In this document: positions 25,964-35,920 of the stretch, piece by piece | How positions within the stretch are numbered: position 1 is the first letter of the stretch | Layout of the letters: each line of letters opens with the position of its first letter | From: G963663315 sp963665165 | GTDB taxonomy: Bacteria > Pseudomonadota > Gammaproteobacteria > Arenicellales > Poriferihabitantaceae | Direction of reading: 5' to 3' | NCBI GenBank assembly: GCA_963665165.1 | Contig: OY761989.1 | Span: forward strand, 806,001-870,000 | DNA: 64,000 nucleotides | Translations under genes and position numbers: made by a program | Notes under the pieces: generated by a model | Told to the model about the DNA's origin: nothing | The model's input: the letters and a program-made list of their open reading frames with translations, nothing else | Databases searched by the model: none

Positions 25964-27055
25964 TTATACGCCGAGAACCCTGTTTCGTTGTCGCAAGTAT
26001 TCCTGATCGGCGATTTTCGCCCAGCCGCCGACATCGGCCCGCGCCTGGACAAAGCTCTCGTGGACCCGTCTTGCGAGGTCGCTGTGTTCCACGGTTTCCG
26101 CGAAAACCTCTTCGGCCGCTTCACCGAATGAGTCATAAGTGTCATCACTGAATCTTTCCAGCTGGACACCCTGGTCATTGATCAGGCGAGCGAGTGAAGA
26201 ACCGTTGTTGGCATTGAATTCGGCCATCATCACATCGTTTTCCATCGAAGCGGCCGCCTCGATCATCACTTTATCCGAATTCGACAACCCTTCCCAGAAA
26301 TCCTTGTTGATTCCCGCTGCCAGCATTGGACCGGGTTCATGCATTCCGGGATAGTAATAGTAGCGGGCGGCTTCATAGAATTTCATGGCTTCATCGTTCC
26401 AGGGGCCAACCCATTCAGTGGCGTCGATTGCGCCTGAAATCAGGTTCTCGTAAATCTGGCCGCCGGGCAGGGAAACGGGAGAAGCGCCCAGTTTTGCCAG
26501 TACATCGCCGCCCAGGCCCGGAATCCGCATTTTCAAGCCCTTGAAGTCATCGGCCGAGTTCATTTCCTTGCGGAACCATCCGCCCATTTGTACGCCGGTG
26601 TTACCGCACATCAAGTTTTTCAATCCCGATTCACCAGCAAGTTCATCCCACAGTGCCTGCCCTCCGCCAAACCGGATCCAGGCATTCATCTCGGTATAGG
26701 TCAGGCCAAAAGGCACGGCGGTAAAGTAGGCCCAGGCCGGGTGTTTGCCTTTCCAGTAATAGTCGGCGGCATGATAGATCTGTGCGTTGCCGGAGGCCAC
26801 TTCGTCGAACGAATCGAATGCTCCGACCCGCTCACCCGCGGCGAAGTATTCGACTGCGAAGCGGCCATCGCTCATGTCAGTCAGTCTTTGCGCAAATCGT
26901 TGCGCCCCCGTGCCCAGACCCGGAAAGTCCCGCGGCCAGGTTGAGACCACGGCGATTTCAACACGTTCCTGCGCGATAGCGGGCGCCACCAGAGTTGAAG
27001 CCCCGGCTGCCGCTGCCGCTGCGACTCCACCTTTTAACAGTTCACGACGTTTCAT
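25964..27055 (-). CDS. dctP: TRAP transporter substrate-binding protein (DctP/TakP type), Tat-exported
   Basis: 363 residues. The N-terminus MKRRELLKGG then an alanine-rich stretch and APAIAQ is a twin-arginine signal peptide. The mature protein has the DctP fold segments: ISTW-type first strand (VVSTWPRDFPGLGTGAQRF), the helix-9 specificity region with the conserved arginine in LKMRIPGLGGDVL, and GAIDATEWVGPWNDEAMKF. The last resembles the TakP branch, which binds 2-oxoacids with a cation. TGAGGA lies before ATG 27055. It is the first gene of dctPQM and lies 131 bases after the methyltransferase gene. Confidence 0.88.
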   Translation of the reverse strand: MKRRELLKGGVAAAAAAGASTLVAPAIAQERVEIAVVSTWPRDFPGLGTGAQRFAQRLTDMSDGRFAVEYFAAGERVGAFDSFDEVASGNAQIYHAADYYWKGKHPAWAYFTAVPFGLTYTEMNAWIRFGGGQALWDELAGESGLKNLMCGNTGVQMGGWFRKEMNSADDFKGLKMRIPGLGGDVLAKLGASPVSLPGGQIYENLISGAIDATEWVGPWNDEAMKFYEAARYYYYPGMHEPGPMLAAGINKDFWEGLSNSDKVMIEAAASMENDVMMAEFNANNGSSLARLINDQGVQLERFSDDTYDSFGEAAEEVFAETVEHSDLARRVHESFVQARADVGGWAKIADQEYLRQRNRVLGV

Positions 27056-27186
27056 AAGAATATCCTCAATTTTTGGTTCATTTGATCTTTCTGATTCTGA
27101 TTGTCAGACCCGGGTATGTACTCGTTCAAACCGGGGGTGTGCCGGTAGTATCGCCGATTTGTCGAGGTCGGTAAAGTGGGATAGGG

Positions 27187-28281
27187 TCACACCCTGGAAA
27201 TGGTCATATAAGCGTGCACATAGTCCATGCCATGGCCCGTGGGGTCCGCCATGACCCGTTGATGGTAGAGTTGATAGTAGTCCTCGATCACTTGCCGGCG
27301 TTCTTCAATTGAGCGGTTGGCGTCGAGGCCGGCATGAAAGATGCTCTGGTTCCAGCTTCTGATCGTCGGGATCAGGCCATCCGCGAACTTTTCCAGATCC
27401 TGGTCCACCTGGAATTGTCCGGCAAACGGGCAGGGAACCACACCGGTCTCGATGTTGTCCAGCCGCAGCCCCGCCTGATAACACGCATTGTCCGGGTCGG
27501 TCAGCGGCCCGGTGAATTCTTCCACTGTACGGTAGTACTGGGGAAGGGTCATGTTACGGTATTCCCGCTCCGATACCCGGCCCTGGTCGACCAGTTCTCT
27601 CCAGATCGCGTTAAAGGTATCGAACAGGTTCACACCACCGGTGTTCCCGAGATAGCGGCCCTGCGGGTCACGGCAAAAGTTGACCAGCACCATTCTGCCG
27701 CCGGGTCTCAGCTCTCTCGCCCGGTTCTGCAGGATGGTCTCCCAGTCCTGTCCGGCCTGTCGGGCAAACGCTTCCAGTTCCTGGCCCCGGGCCCCGACCA
27801 TGTGCACATGGTCGTTGATGTTGCACGGTTTGGCGGACAACCAGTGCATGGCGGTAGCGGAGAAACAGAAATCGAGGGAGTGGTCGGGCACGGACTGCTG
27901 ATAGAACGATGTGCCGGAAACCAGGGGGAAGACACGTTCGAATTGACCGAGCCAGGTTTCAAATTGTGTGCGCCCATGAACGATACCGATCAGCGCGTTA
28001 TAGTCATTCGCAGGCTGGTCCGCATAGATTACCGTAACCTGTACGCCCGGCTTGATTCTTTGTATTTGTTCGATTGACCGGCGGACCATGTCGAGCGAAG
28101 TTCCCGCGTCCGCGCATCCGGTGTCGGCCAGCGTGAACCGGTCAGAGGAAATATCGATATTCCTGATTGCGTCCAGAACACGGGGGGTGGCGATATCAAT
28201 GACATCCTTTGCGCCTTTCGTCGCCAGTGAGTACAACCCGCCTTCCGACATGGTGACGTTGTCCGCCTGGAGGCTCTTCAT
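27187..28281 (-). CDS. SABATH-type SAM-dependent carboxyl methyltransferase
   Basis: 364 residues related to the plant SABATH family (salicylate, jasmonate and caffeine-type methyltransferases, Methyltransf_7). Matching landmarks: MSEGGLYSLATKG opening, SAM-binding LADTGCADAGTSLDMV, YADQPANDYNALI, the CFSATAMHWLSAKP segment that lines the acid pocket in plants, and RARELRPGGRMVLVN. Most characterised members methylate a carboxylate or ring nitrogen of a small molecule. Start ATG 28281 has GGAG upstream inside the folE 3' end, only five bases after the folE stop, so it is operonic with folE. The substrate is unknown. The sequence is rare among bacteria as far as I know. Confidence 0.8.
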   Translation of the reverse strand: MKSLQADNVTMSEGGLYSLATKGAKDVIDIATPRVLDAIRNIDISSDRFTLADTGCADAGTSLDMVRRSIEQIQRIKPGVQVTVIYADQPANDYNALIGIVHGRTQFETWLGQFERVFPLVSGTSFYQQSVPDHSLDFCFSATAMHWLSAKPCNINDHVHMVGARGQELEAFARQAGQDWETILQNRARELRPGGRMVLVNFCRDPQGRYLGNTGGVNLFDTFNAIWRELVDQGRVSEREYRNMTLPQYYRTVEEFTGPLTDPDNACYQAGLRLDNIETGVVPCPFAGQFQVDQDLEKFADGLIPTIRSWNQSIFHAGLDANRSIEERRQVIEDYYQLYHQRVMADPTGHGMDYVHAYMTISRV

Positions 28282-28286
28282 CGGGA

Positions 28287-28847
28287 TCAGACTCCGATCA
28301 GGGTAAGAAATTCGGAACGGGTGCGATGGCTGGAGCGAAACGTACCCAGCATCATGGAGGTTTTCATCGTCGAGTTCTGTTTTTCGACACCTCGCATCAT
28401 CATGCAGAAATGTTTCGCTTCTATGATTACGCCGACTCCCCTTGCGCCGGTTACTTTTCCTATGGCGTGCGCGATTTGCTCGGTCAGGTTTTCCTGGATT
28501 TGCAGTCTGCGGGCGTACATGTCCGTGATTCGGGCCATCTTGGACAATCCGATCACTTTGCCATTCGGCACATAGGCAATGTGGCATTTGCCGACAAAAG
28601 GCAGCAGGTGATGTTCACACAGGGAATACAATTCAATATCCTTGATGATCACCATCTGGTCATTGTCGGATTCAAAAATCGCGTTGTTCACGACTTCATC
28701 GAGATTCTGCTGATAGCCCCGGGTCAGGTATTGCAGCGCCTTGGCCGCTCGCATCGGCGTGTCGGCAAGTCCCTGGCGTTCCGGATTTTCTCCAATCAGA
28801 CCCAGGAGAGAATGGTAGCGCTCGGATATTTGTATGGAATTATTCAT
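28287..28847 (-). CDS. folE: GTP cyclohydrolase I
   Basis: First step of tetrahydrofolate (and pterin) synthesis: GTP to 7,8-dihydroneopterin triphosphate. 186 residues, close to the shorter bacterial form. Zinc ligands are C77 and H80 (LYSLCEHHLLPF) and C148 (AKHFCMMMRGV); the GKCHIAYVPNGKVIGLSK segment is conserved. The neighbouring methyltransferase starts five bases after its stop, an unusual partner for folE. It is divergent from the DUF2797 gene. Confidence 0.95.
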   Translation of the reverse strand: MNNSIQISERYHSLLGLIGENPERQGLADTPMRAAKALQYLTRGYQQNLDEVVNNAIFESDNDQMVIIKDIELYSLCEHHLLPFVGKCHIAYVPNGKVIGLSKMARITDMYARRLQIQENLTEQIAHAIGKVTGARGVGVIIEAKHFCMMMRGVEKQNSTMKTSMMLGTFRSSHRTRSEFLTLIGV

Positions 28848-28995
28848 GTTCGTTCAATCGACATTAGCAGGATTTACAGTCGGCATTGTACCATTGGCTT
28901 GACCGATATGCTGTAACGCCCGGATCGTCCGGCAGTTCCCGCCAGCGCCCGGTTTTGTCATATACTGTAGATCATGTTGATTCGGGGTTACAGAT

Positions 28996-29826
28996 ATGGT
29001 CCATGAAGTGACCGGGGGCCTGCGCAAGATGAAGGTTGAAGCGACCCGTCCCGTGAGTTATCGGATGCCGGTGGGGGATGCGTTGCTGGCCATGAATGAG
29101 CAACTCGGGCGCCCCCTGGAAATGCGGTATACCGGCAATATCCATTGTATCGAATGCGGCAGAAAAACCAGCAAGAGCTTTTCGCAGGGTTACTGCTATC
29201 CGTGTTTCAAATCCCTGGCCGAATGTGACCTGTGTATCATGAAGCCGGAAACCTGCCATTTTGCCCGGGGAACCTGCCGTGACGAAGAATGGGCAAAAAA
29301 TCATTGCATGCAGGACCATTATGTCTATCTCGCAAACTCGTCCGGATTGAAGGTCGGAATCACCAGGGGCACACAGATCCCGGTACGCTGGATCGATCAG
29401 GGGGCGTCGCAGGCCATCGTCATGTTCAAAATCAGGAATCGGCTTCATTCCGGCCTGCTCGAAGTCACTCTGAAGAAGCGGGTGAGTGACCGTACCGACT
29501 GGCGCAGGCTTTTGAAGGGGTTGCCGCAAGAGCAGGACATGGTTCTGGCGCGCGACCGGCTGATCGGTTCGGTTCAGTCCGAACTGGAAGCGTTGAAGCA
29601 ATCGAATTCCGGGCTTGAGTGGGAGCAATTGAATGACGCGCCCATTCAACTGACCTATCCGGTGGACCGGTATCCCGACAGGCCAGTCAGCCTGAACCTG
29701 GATAAAACCCCGGAGATTTCAGGAACATTGATGGGCATAAAGGGTCAGTATCTGATTCTCGACTGTGGCGTGATCAACATCCGCAAGTTCGCGGGTTACG
29801 AGGTTACAGTCCGTCTCCCGAATTGA
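28996..29826 (+). CDS. DUF2797 domain protein with zinc-type cysteines
   Basis: 276 residues. The N-terminal third carries paired cysteines: IHCIECGRKT, GYCYPCFK, CDLCIMKPETCHFARGTC, arranged as zinc ribbons. The middle segment HYVYLANSSGLKVGITRGTQIPVRWIDQGA resembles a GIY-YIG-like core strand pattern that is recurrent in DUF2797. The remaining part is predicted alpha/beta. No function is established that I know of; a nucleic-acid role is plausible from the zinc ribbons. It stands alone before the CapD-type gene (31 bases). Confidence 0.75.
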   Translation: MVHEVTGGLRKMKVEATRPVSYRMPVGDALLAMNEQLGRPLEMRYTGNIHCIECGRKTSKSFSQGYCYPCFKSLAECDLCIMKPETCHFARGTCRDEEWAKNHCMQDHYVYLANSSGLKVGITRGTQIPVRWIDQGASQAIVMFKIRNRLHSGLLEVTLKKRVSDRTDWRRLLKGLPQEQDMVLARDRLIGSVQSELEALKQSNSGLEWEQLNDAPIQLTYPVDRYPDRPVSLNLDKTPEISGTLMGIKGQYLILDCGVINIRKFAGYEVTVRLPN

Positions 29827-29857
29827 CGGGGCCTGGAATACGCGGATTCAGGCCACC

Positions 29858-31729
29858 GTGAATCGTCACATGAACTCGCTGGTCCATTCATCGCGGAAAA
29901 CCCGGTTTGCCGTTTTCCTGGCGCTGGATGTCGTGTTGATATTGCTGGGCCTCTGGGCGTCGTATTTCCTGAGGATGGATACCTTCGTCATTACCGATTT
30001 CCGTTTGGCTCTTCTGGGCCTGGCCGCTCCTGTTATCGCCCTCCCGGTATTCGTCCGGAACGGGGTCTATCGCGCCATCATCCGTTATCTGACCGCGGAT
30101 GTCATCTGGACCATACTGCGCGCGGTAACGATCTATTGTGTCCTGTGGGCATTGGTGGTGCTGTTTTCCGGCATCCTTGACAAACCCCGTTCCATCATAT
30201 TGATCAATTGGGGAGTCAGTCTGATATTGATTGGCGGGGCCCGGTTTCTCGCCTGGTACCTGACTAATCTGTATTTCACTGCGGCCCACAAAAGCGGCGC
30301 TGACGTCCATGTCAAAAAGGTTCTGATCTATGGCGCCGGAGAGGCCGGGATCCAGATTGCCGCGGGATTGTCATCCTACCGCGGGACCGAAGTCGTCGGC
30401 TTTATCGACGACTCCAGTCTGCTCCAGAACCAGTTGATCCAGGGGAAACGGGTCTATCCATCCGAAGACCTGTTCCGGCTGGTGGCTGCCCTCGAAATCT
30501 CTGAAATACTGCTGGCGATGCCGTCGGTTTCGCGTGGCCGGAGAGTCGAAATATTGTCCGCGCTGGAGCCCCTGCCGATTCCGGTCCGGACATTACCCGA
30601 TCTTGCCTCGATCGCGTCCGGCAGGGTGAAGGTCCAGGATATCCGGGAAATCAGGGTGGACGATCTGCTTGGCAGGGAATCCGTCTTGCCCGATGAAACA
30701 TTGATGCGCCGGAATATCGATAACCGTGTGGTCATGGTAACCGGCGCGGGTGGCTCCATCGGCGCCGAGCTGTGCCGTCAGATCTCCCTGCTGAACCCCA
30801 GGAAGATCATCCTGTTCGAGCAAAGCGAATACAATTTGTACAAAATCGATCATGAAATGAGAAAACGCGAGGTCGGGTTCGTTCCGGAGCTGGGCTCGGT
30901 TTCGGATATGGACCATATTGCCGAGCGCTGCAAAACGCTGGAGGTGGATACGATCTTCCATGCCGCGGCTTACAAGCACGTGCCCCTGGTGGAGATGAAT
31001 CCGGCTATCGGGGTCAAGAACAATGTGTTTGGAACTTACGCCACCGCAATGGCGGCGATTCGCGCCAATGTGAAAAGTTTTGTACTGATTTCCACCGACA
31101 AGGCCGTTCGCCCCGCCAATGTGATGGGCGCGACCAAGCGTTTTTCCGAGTTGATTCTCCAATCCATCAATGCGGATGGGCAAGCCGGACAGACCCGGTT
31201 CATTATCGTTCGATTCGGTAATGTGATCGATTCGTCGGGGTCGGTGATTCCGTTGTTCCGGGACCAGATCAACTTGGGCGGGCCGGTGACGGTGACCCAT
31301 GAAGAAGTCACACGCTACTTCATGACGATCCCGGAAGCCGCCCAACTGGTCATCCAGGCCGGAGCCATGGGCAACGGCGGGGAGGTGTTCGTTCTGGACA
31401 TGGGGGAATCGGTCAGAATCCATGATCTCGCGGTCAAGATGATCAAGCTGAGCGGGCTTGCGCTCAAGGATGCCGGGCATCCCGATGGGGACATCGAAAT
31501 AGAATTTTCCGGGTTGAGGCCGGGTGAGAAGTTGCACGAGGAATTATTGATCGGCGACAATGTGGCGTCCACGCAGCATGATCGAATCATGAGCGCGAAT
31601 GAAAAGTTCCTGCCGTGGCCGGAGATACAGGAAAGGCTCGACCAGTTGGAGATTCAGGTTCGATCAGGGAACACCGAACAGATCAGGCAGATACTGGCAA
31701 CCGTCGTCGAAGGGTATTCCGCCAGGTGA
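29858..31729 (+). CDS. Membrane-bound nucleotide-sugar 4,6-dehydratase, CapD/WbpM family
   Basis: 623 residues. Four N-terminal membrane helices (to about residue 130), a first Rossmann region (VLIYGAGEAGIQIA, near 154) and the catalytic SDR domain from about 290: TGAGGSIGAELCRQI, FHAAAYKHVPLVEMNP, ISTDKAVRPANVMGATKR and RFGNVIDSSGSVIPLFRDQI. This is the long WbpM/PglF type that converts UDP-GlcNAc to a 4-keto-6-deoxy sugar for O-antigen, capsule or glycoprotein sugars. Start GTG 29858; ATG 29870 is an equal alternative. The defence island begins just after it, so it marks the left junction. Confidence 0.9.
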   Translation: MNRHMNSLVHSSRKTRFAVFLALDVVLILLGLWASYFLRMDTFVITDFRLALLGLAAPVIALPVFVRNGVYRAIIRYLTADVIWTILRAVTIYCVLWALVVLFSGILDKPRSIILINWGVSLILIGGARFLAWYLTNLYFTAAHKSGADVHVKKVLIYGAGEAGIQIAAGLSSYRGTEVVGFIDDSSLLQNQLIQGKRVYPSEDLFRLVAALEISEILLAMPSVSRGRRVEILSALEPLPIPVRTLPDLASIASGRVKVQDIREIRVDDLLGRESVLPDETLMRRNIDNRVVMVTGAGGSIGAELCRQISLLNPRKIILFEQSEYNLYKIDHEMRKREVGFVPELGSVSDMDHIAERCKTLEVDTIFHAAAYKHVPLVEMNPAIGVKNNVFGTYATAMAAIRANVKSFVLISTDKAVRPANVMGATKRFSELILQSINADGQAGQTRFIIVRFGNVIDSSGSVIPLFRDQINLGGPVTVTHEEVTRYFMTIPEAAQLVIQAGAMGNGGEVFVLDMGESVRIHDLAVKMIKLSGLALKDAGHPDGDIEIEFSGLRPGEKLHEELLIGDNVASTQHDRIMSANEKFLPWPEIQERLDQLEIQVRSGNTEQIRQILATVVEGYSAR

Positions 31730-31825
31730 CTATGATTCAGGAAACTCACCTCAAACATGATACTGTATGATCTGACAGGGCTGAATGAAAGGCATCCCGT
31801 ATTCTATTTCTCTGGGATCAATTGA

Positions 31826-33052
31826 ATGAACCAACAAGTAATTAACGTTTCGCTTCAGGACGCTAGTTTAAAGAGAAAAATTCGACGACATCTAAAGCAG
31901 ATAGGTTTTCAGAAAAATGGCAACGGTTCTTTGTTGATAAACGGTGATGGCAAAGAGGTAATTCGAGCGCTTCACGGGTATCAAAGAAATGATAGGCTGG
32001 AAAAGAGTCGCGATTTCCTGATCAATCGCGCATCCCGACTGTTTAAATACTTCGCTTCGGGAATGGAAGTACAACCTGAATCCATAACCCCGGTATTGGA
32101 GAAAATAGCTGCTGGCACGTGGCAGTCAGACCTATTTCGACTTGCCTCACTTACGTGGTCAATTCCAGTTTCACACGGTTTTGGCCGAAGGCTGAGATAT
32201 CTGGTATGGGATAAACATAATCGGAAATTAATTGGATTGATTGCTATTGGAGATCCAGTATTTAACTTGGCAGTCCGCGATAATTTGATCGGCTGGGATG
32301 CGCAAGACCGTAGGGCGCGCTTAGTAAATATAATGGATGCTTATGTACTGGGTGCTATTCCCCCTTACAATCGTCTTCTAGCGGGTAAGATGGTGGCGTG
32401 CTTGATTCGAACGCACGAAGTATTCGGGGATTTTCTTCGCACATACGGTAATTCTAGTGGAATTATTTCAGGCGAAAAGAAAAATGCCCGGCTCATAGCT
32501 GTGACAACCTCTTCTTCTATGGGGCGTTCATCTGTCTATAACAGATTGAAACTGGATGGTGTCGAATACTTTAAGTCTATTGGTTATACCGGAGGGTGGG
32601 GACACTTTCACATTCCTGATCGGTTGTTCTTGGAGCTACGAAGCTATCTGCGCAGTATTGATCACCCGTATGCTGATCGTCACCAGTTTGGGGAGGGGCC
32701 AAATTGGCGATTGCGAACAACACGCGCTGCTTTGAAGGCATTGGGATTTAGGGACGATTTACTTCGTCACGGCATTCAAAGAGAGGTCTTTATATCATTT
32801 TTGGCATCGGGGGGAACTGAGTATCTTCGAACCGGTAAAGGTCATGTCAATACCTCAAAGATTCTCTCTGTTGATGAAGTATCTTCTTTGGCTCTCAACC
32901 GCTGGATTATTCCGCGTGCCGAAAGGATGCCCGACTACCGGGCTTGGACGTTGGAGGAACTTATCCCAATGTTCGGCCGACATAGCCGACAAATTGCCGG
33001 CAAGCTGTCGCGACTGGAGAAATTGACGGTATCAGGCGAGCGCATGAGATAG
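31826..33052 (+). CDS. druA: Druantia anti-phage protein DruA (DUF4338)
   Basis: 408 residues. The DUF4338 core is visible as LRYLVWDKHNRKLIGLIAIG, then DNLIGWDAQDRRARLVNIMD, AYVLGAIPPYNRLLAGKMVA and a later LIAVTTSSSMGRSSVYNRL. The C-terminal 40 residues (YRAWTLEELIPMFGRHSRQ) look like a small helical add-on. DUF4338 proteins also occur near transposons, but here the gene is the first of a tightly packed operon ending in a DruE helicase, which supports the defence role. Codon use is A+T-rich, unlike the upstream dehydratase gene. Two bases separate it from the next gene. Confidence 0.82.
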   Translation: MNQQVINVSLQDASLKRKIRRHLKQIGFQKNGNGSLLINGDGKEVIRALHGYQRNDRLEKSRDFLINRASRLFKYFASGMEVQPESITPVLEKIAAGTWQSDLFRLASLTWSIPVSHGFGRRLRYLVWDKHNRKLIGLIAIGDPVFNLAVRDNLIGWDAQDRRARLVNIMDAYVLGAIPPYNRLLAGKMVACLIRTHEVFGDFLRTYGNSSGIISGEKKNARLIAVTTSSSMGRSSVYNRLKLDGVEYFKSIGYTGGWGHFHIPDRLFLELRSYLRSIDHPYADRHQFGEGPNWRLRTTRAALKALGFRDDLLRHGIQREVFISFLASGGTEYLRTGKGHVNTSKILSVDEVSSLALNRWIIPRAERMPDYRAWTLEELIPMFGRHSRQIAGKLSRLEKLTVSGERMR

Positions 33053-33054
33053 CA

Positions 33055-35919
33055 ATGCCCGGTTCACTCAACGAATGGCAGGCCCACCTCGAACAGCATT
33101 TCGAAGCACTTGCGAAGCATCGGGCCGAATCGGGCTTCGGCATATTTGCGCTTGAGCATGGACTTGATGAGGCCGCTCTCAAAGAGATCGCGGTACTACT
33201 ACGTCTACAGCTAAAGAACAATTTACTTCTACGGCAGCACTGGTTGCTATGGATCATCTACTCAACCGAACATGGCTATCAGTACGAGGGAGATGAGTAT
33301 TGGCCGTCGTTTGAGTCGCAGACGCCAGGGTGGGACGGGAGGATGCGTTATCAACTCGCAGAGTGGTTCAAGAAGTTCCAGCGTACGTACAGCGGAGTGG
33401 TACCGACCGGGCGCTGGGCGGAGCATTTCCGCATCATTTCACGGCCAATTACCCATGCAATTTTGCCGAAGTACCTTCAGGTTCAATTTTGCAGAACACT
33501 CTACGATCTACGACATAGCTTGATCGGCCTGGGTGCCAATGCCCAGGATACAGGCGATATCGGGAGAAGGCTGGCGAGGGATGCAGGACATACTTCGACC
33601 CGTTTCCAGGAATTTCTCCAGCAAGAAGAGTTAACGGGACGGATAGTGCTAGCGCTTCTCGGGGAGCAGTCGATTGGAGGGACCGAGCCAATTTATCCGC
33701 AGACTCTTGAACGAATTGTTGGAGACTTGGAAAGGGTTCGCAACGCGGGTGAGTGGCTCCGGGAAACGCGACGGTACGTGGAGGATAGGTTTACCGGGGT
33801 CGCAGCGGGGTTACCGGGTAGAGATGGAGCAAATCCTCCCGGTGCACCAGTCCCGAAATACATGCACCGGTTCGACGTCAAAGCTAAGGTTTACTTGAGC
33901 CATCGAGGTGGGGGTAATTGGATTGTTTGGGCCGAATTGCCCTCATTCAAGGGGGTTGCCTCGTTATGTGCGGATACCCGCTCATTCCTCAAAACGACAA
34001 GATGCCGCCTCAACGGTGCCTCCGACTTTAAGCCCGGCGGTTGGTTGCTGTCTGGCAGTCGAAAGGGTGTTCTCAAGCGGTGGCCCAACCCGCGGAAGCC
34101 GATGGTTCAATTCGAGCATCCACATGAGCGCATTGAGAACCTTCTTCAAACCGGATGCCGTATTGCCCGCGGTCCGATTTGGTTGTACCGAATTGGACAG
34201 GATAGTACCGCTCGCGAAATCGTGGGCAGGACAGTACGACCAGGAGGCAGATACATCATCATCACAAACGAGGAGCAAGAACAATTGCGATATGGGATGT
34301 GTCAGCTGGAAATCAGTTGTGCCGACATTTGGGCGTATCGTTTTGACGTGCCAACAGATGTATCTGCGGAGCTCACTGAATGGCTTGTCGAATTCGGCTT
34401 GCAAGTAGCGCGCACCATCCACGTTTGGCCAGCGGGTCTTCCTGGTCGGGGGTGGAATGGCGAGGGGCAAAGCGAGTGGCTCACGACAGAGACGCCAGTA
34501 TTTGGGATGGCACACGACCACCCTGTGGACGGGTATGTGCTTCAACTAGATGGTGAGTTCGAGAAAGAGATTGAAGCAGGGCAGTGCGGAAGTCCTGTGT
34601 TTGTACGGTTGTCACGATTGCCAGAGGGCAAACACATCCTTACTGTCAAAGCGAGGCGAGGCGCGGGCCTTGACGAGGTCGTATCGACACCAGCTGCAGA
34701 AGGGCATGTGGAACTTTGTGTGAGGGAACCAGAGCCATGGATTCCCGACGTTGCGTCGCATTGTGGTCTGATCGCAAGCCTTGATCCTCATGACGCAGAT
34801 CTAGAAGTGCTCTGGAGAAACGAGGTGAATCTCTCGGTGATAGGTCCGCCGAGCAGGTCGGTCACCGCCCACATTCGACTGACAGACAGGAGGGGAGCCG
34901 AGCTTCTGTCTAAGCGGGTGGGGGGGCATTTCGAACTGCCACTCAGGTCGGAGACGTGGCGCGAAAAGTTTTCGCAGATTCTCCGACAAGAGAAAAACGC
35001 GTGGGTCTACTTGGAAGCCGCGAGCGGTGAACTGGAAATTTCGGCTGAAGAACTCGGGCGAATTTCCTTTCGATTTGAACATGACATTCCTCCGCTGCGG
35101 TGGATCCTGAATCGCAATCAAAACAATATTGTGGCGAGATTGGTGGACGATACTGGCATTGAAGAATCGGAACCCGAGGTTTCGTATTTCAATATGATGG
35201 CCCCTGCGATGGAGCGCCGGAATTCGCCCGATGCGGCCTTGGCTGGGCACGCGGTCGAGATGCCGGGTGGTCTACTGCATGCAAGGCAGGGAGATTTCGA
35301 AGATTTCGTGGCCGTGAGCTGTAAGTGTATATTGTCAGATTTTAAAGATCTGAAAATTGACTCGGACTTTTCCCAATTGCGGAGTAGGTCCGTACTTTCA
35401 GCAAACGATTTGCGGTTATATGCGAGATGGCACAACGCAAGGCTCTACGGTCCGCTCATCAATGACAGGTGGAAAAAGATAAGAGATGAGTATCTCTCCA
35501 TTATCTACGAAAAACTGTGCGGACTAAATTGGGCCAAAGCGGAAGCCTCGTTCCACAAATCACCGGATTTGCTACAGGCATTGGAAACTCTTCTACAATT
35601 GGTCGAAAAGGGATCGACAGGCTTTAGCTCAAAGTTGCTTCGCGAGTGTGAGCAGTCAAATGGGTGCGTCCGTCACAAATCTGGATGGTATGAGGAGTTG
35701 GCCAAGAAATATCGCGTATGTGAGGATGCTGGGCTTTCTGAATTTGCATTTAGCTTGGCCATGGACGCTCATCAGGTTCCAGAGAAATTTGGCAGCAATC
35801 TTGGAAATCTGGTCGATGCCGTCCGGGAAAATCCAGCTGTGTTACGCGGCGCGCGCTTTTTTAGAATGTGCAGTAACACTGACACGAAAGTTCTGAAAGC
35901 TGTACGGTTGGACTTCTAA
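33055..35919 (+). CDS. Large unrecognised protein of the Druantia-like operon
   Basis: 954 residues, no enzyme motif that I recognise. Residues 1-250 are mostly helical with an aromatic-rich patch (HWLLWIIYSTEHGYQYEG, about 62-79). From about 270 to 660 the pattern turns to beta strands; LSRLPEGKHILTVKARRG and SVTAHIRLTDRRGAELLSK look like tandem immunoglobulin-type sandwiches. The last 250 residues are helical again. It lies two bases after druA and one base before the next gene, so it is an obligate part of the operon. By place and size it could stand in for the DruB/DruC or DruH proteins of known Druantia types; I could not align it. Confidence 0.8.
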   Translation: MPGSLNEWQAHLEQHFEALAKHRAESGFGIFALEHGLDEAALKEIAVLLRLQLKNNLLLRQHWLLWIIYSTEHGYQYEGDEYWPSFESQTPGWDGRMRYQLAEWFKKFQRTYSGVVPTGRWAEHFRIISRPITHAILPKYLQVQFCRTLYDLRHSLIGLGANAQDTGDIGRRLARDAGHTSTRFQEFLQQEELTGRIVLALLGEQSIGGTEPIYPQTLERIVGDLERVRNAGEWLRETRRYVEDRFTGVAAGLPGRDGANPPGAPVPKYMHRFDVKAKVYLSHRGGGNWIVWAELPSFKGVASLCADTRSFLKTTRCRLNGASDFKPGGWLLSGSRKGVLKRWPNPRKPMVQFEHPHERIENLLQTGCRIARGPIWLYRIGQDSTAREIVGRTVRPGGRYIIITNEEQEQLRYGMCQLEISCADIWAYRFDVPTDVSAELTEWLVEFGLQVARTIHVWPAGLPGRGWNGEGQSEWLTTETPVFGMAHDHPVDGYVLQLDGEFEKEIEAGQCGSPVFVRLSRLPEGKHILTVKARRGAGLDEVVSTPAAEGHVELCVREPEPWIPDVASHCGLIASLDPHDADLEVLWRNEVNLSVIGPPSRSVTAHIRLTDRRGAELLSKRVGGHFELPLRSETWREKFSQILRQEKNAWVYLEAASGELEISAEELGRISFRFEHDIPPLRWILNRNQNNIVARLVDDTGIEESEPEVSYFNMMAPAMERRNSPDAALAGHAVEMPGGLLHARQGDFEDFVAVSCKCILSDFKDLKIDSDFSQLRSRSVLSANDLRLYARWHNARLYGPLINDRWKKIRDEYLSIIYEKLCGLNWAKAEASFHKSPDLLQALETLLQLVEKGSTGFSSKLLRECEQSNGCVRHKSGWYEELAKKYRVCEDAGLSEFAFSLAMDAHQVPEKFGSNLGNLVDAVRENPAVLRGARFFRMCSNTDTKVLKAVRLDF

Positions 35920-35920
35920 A

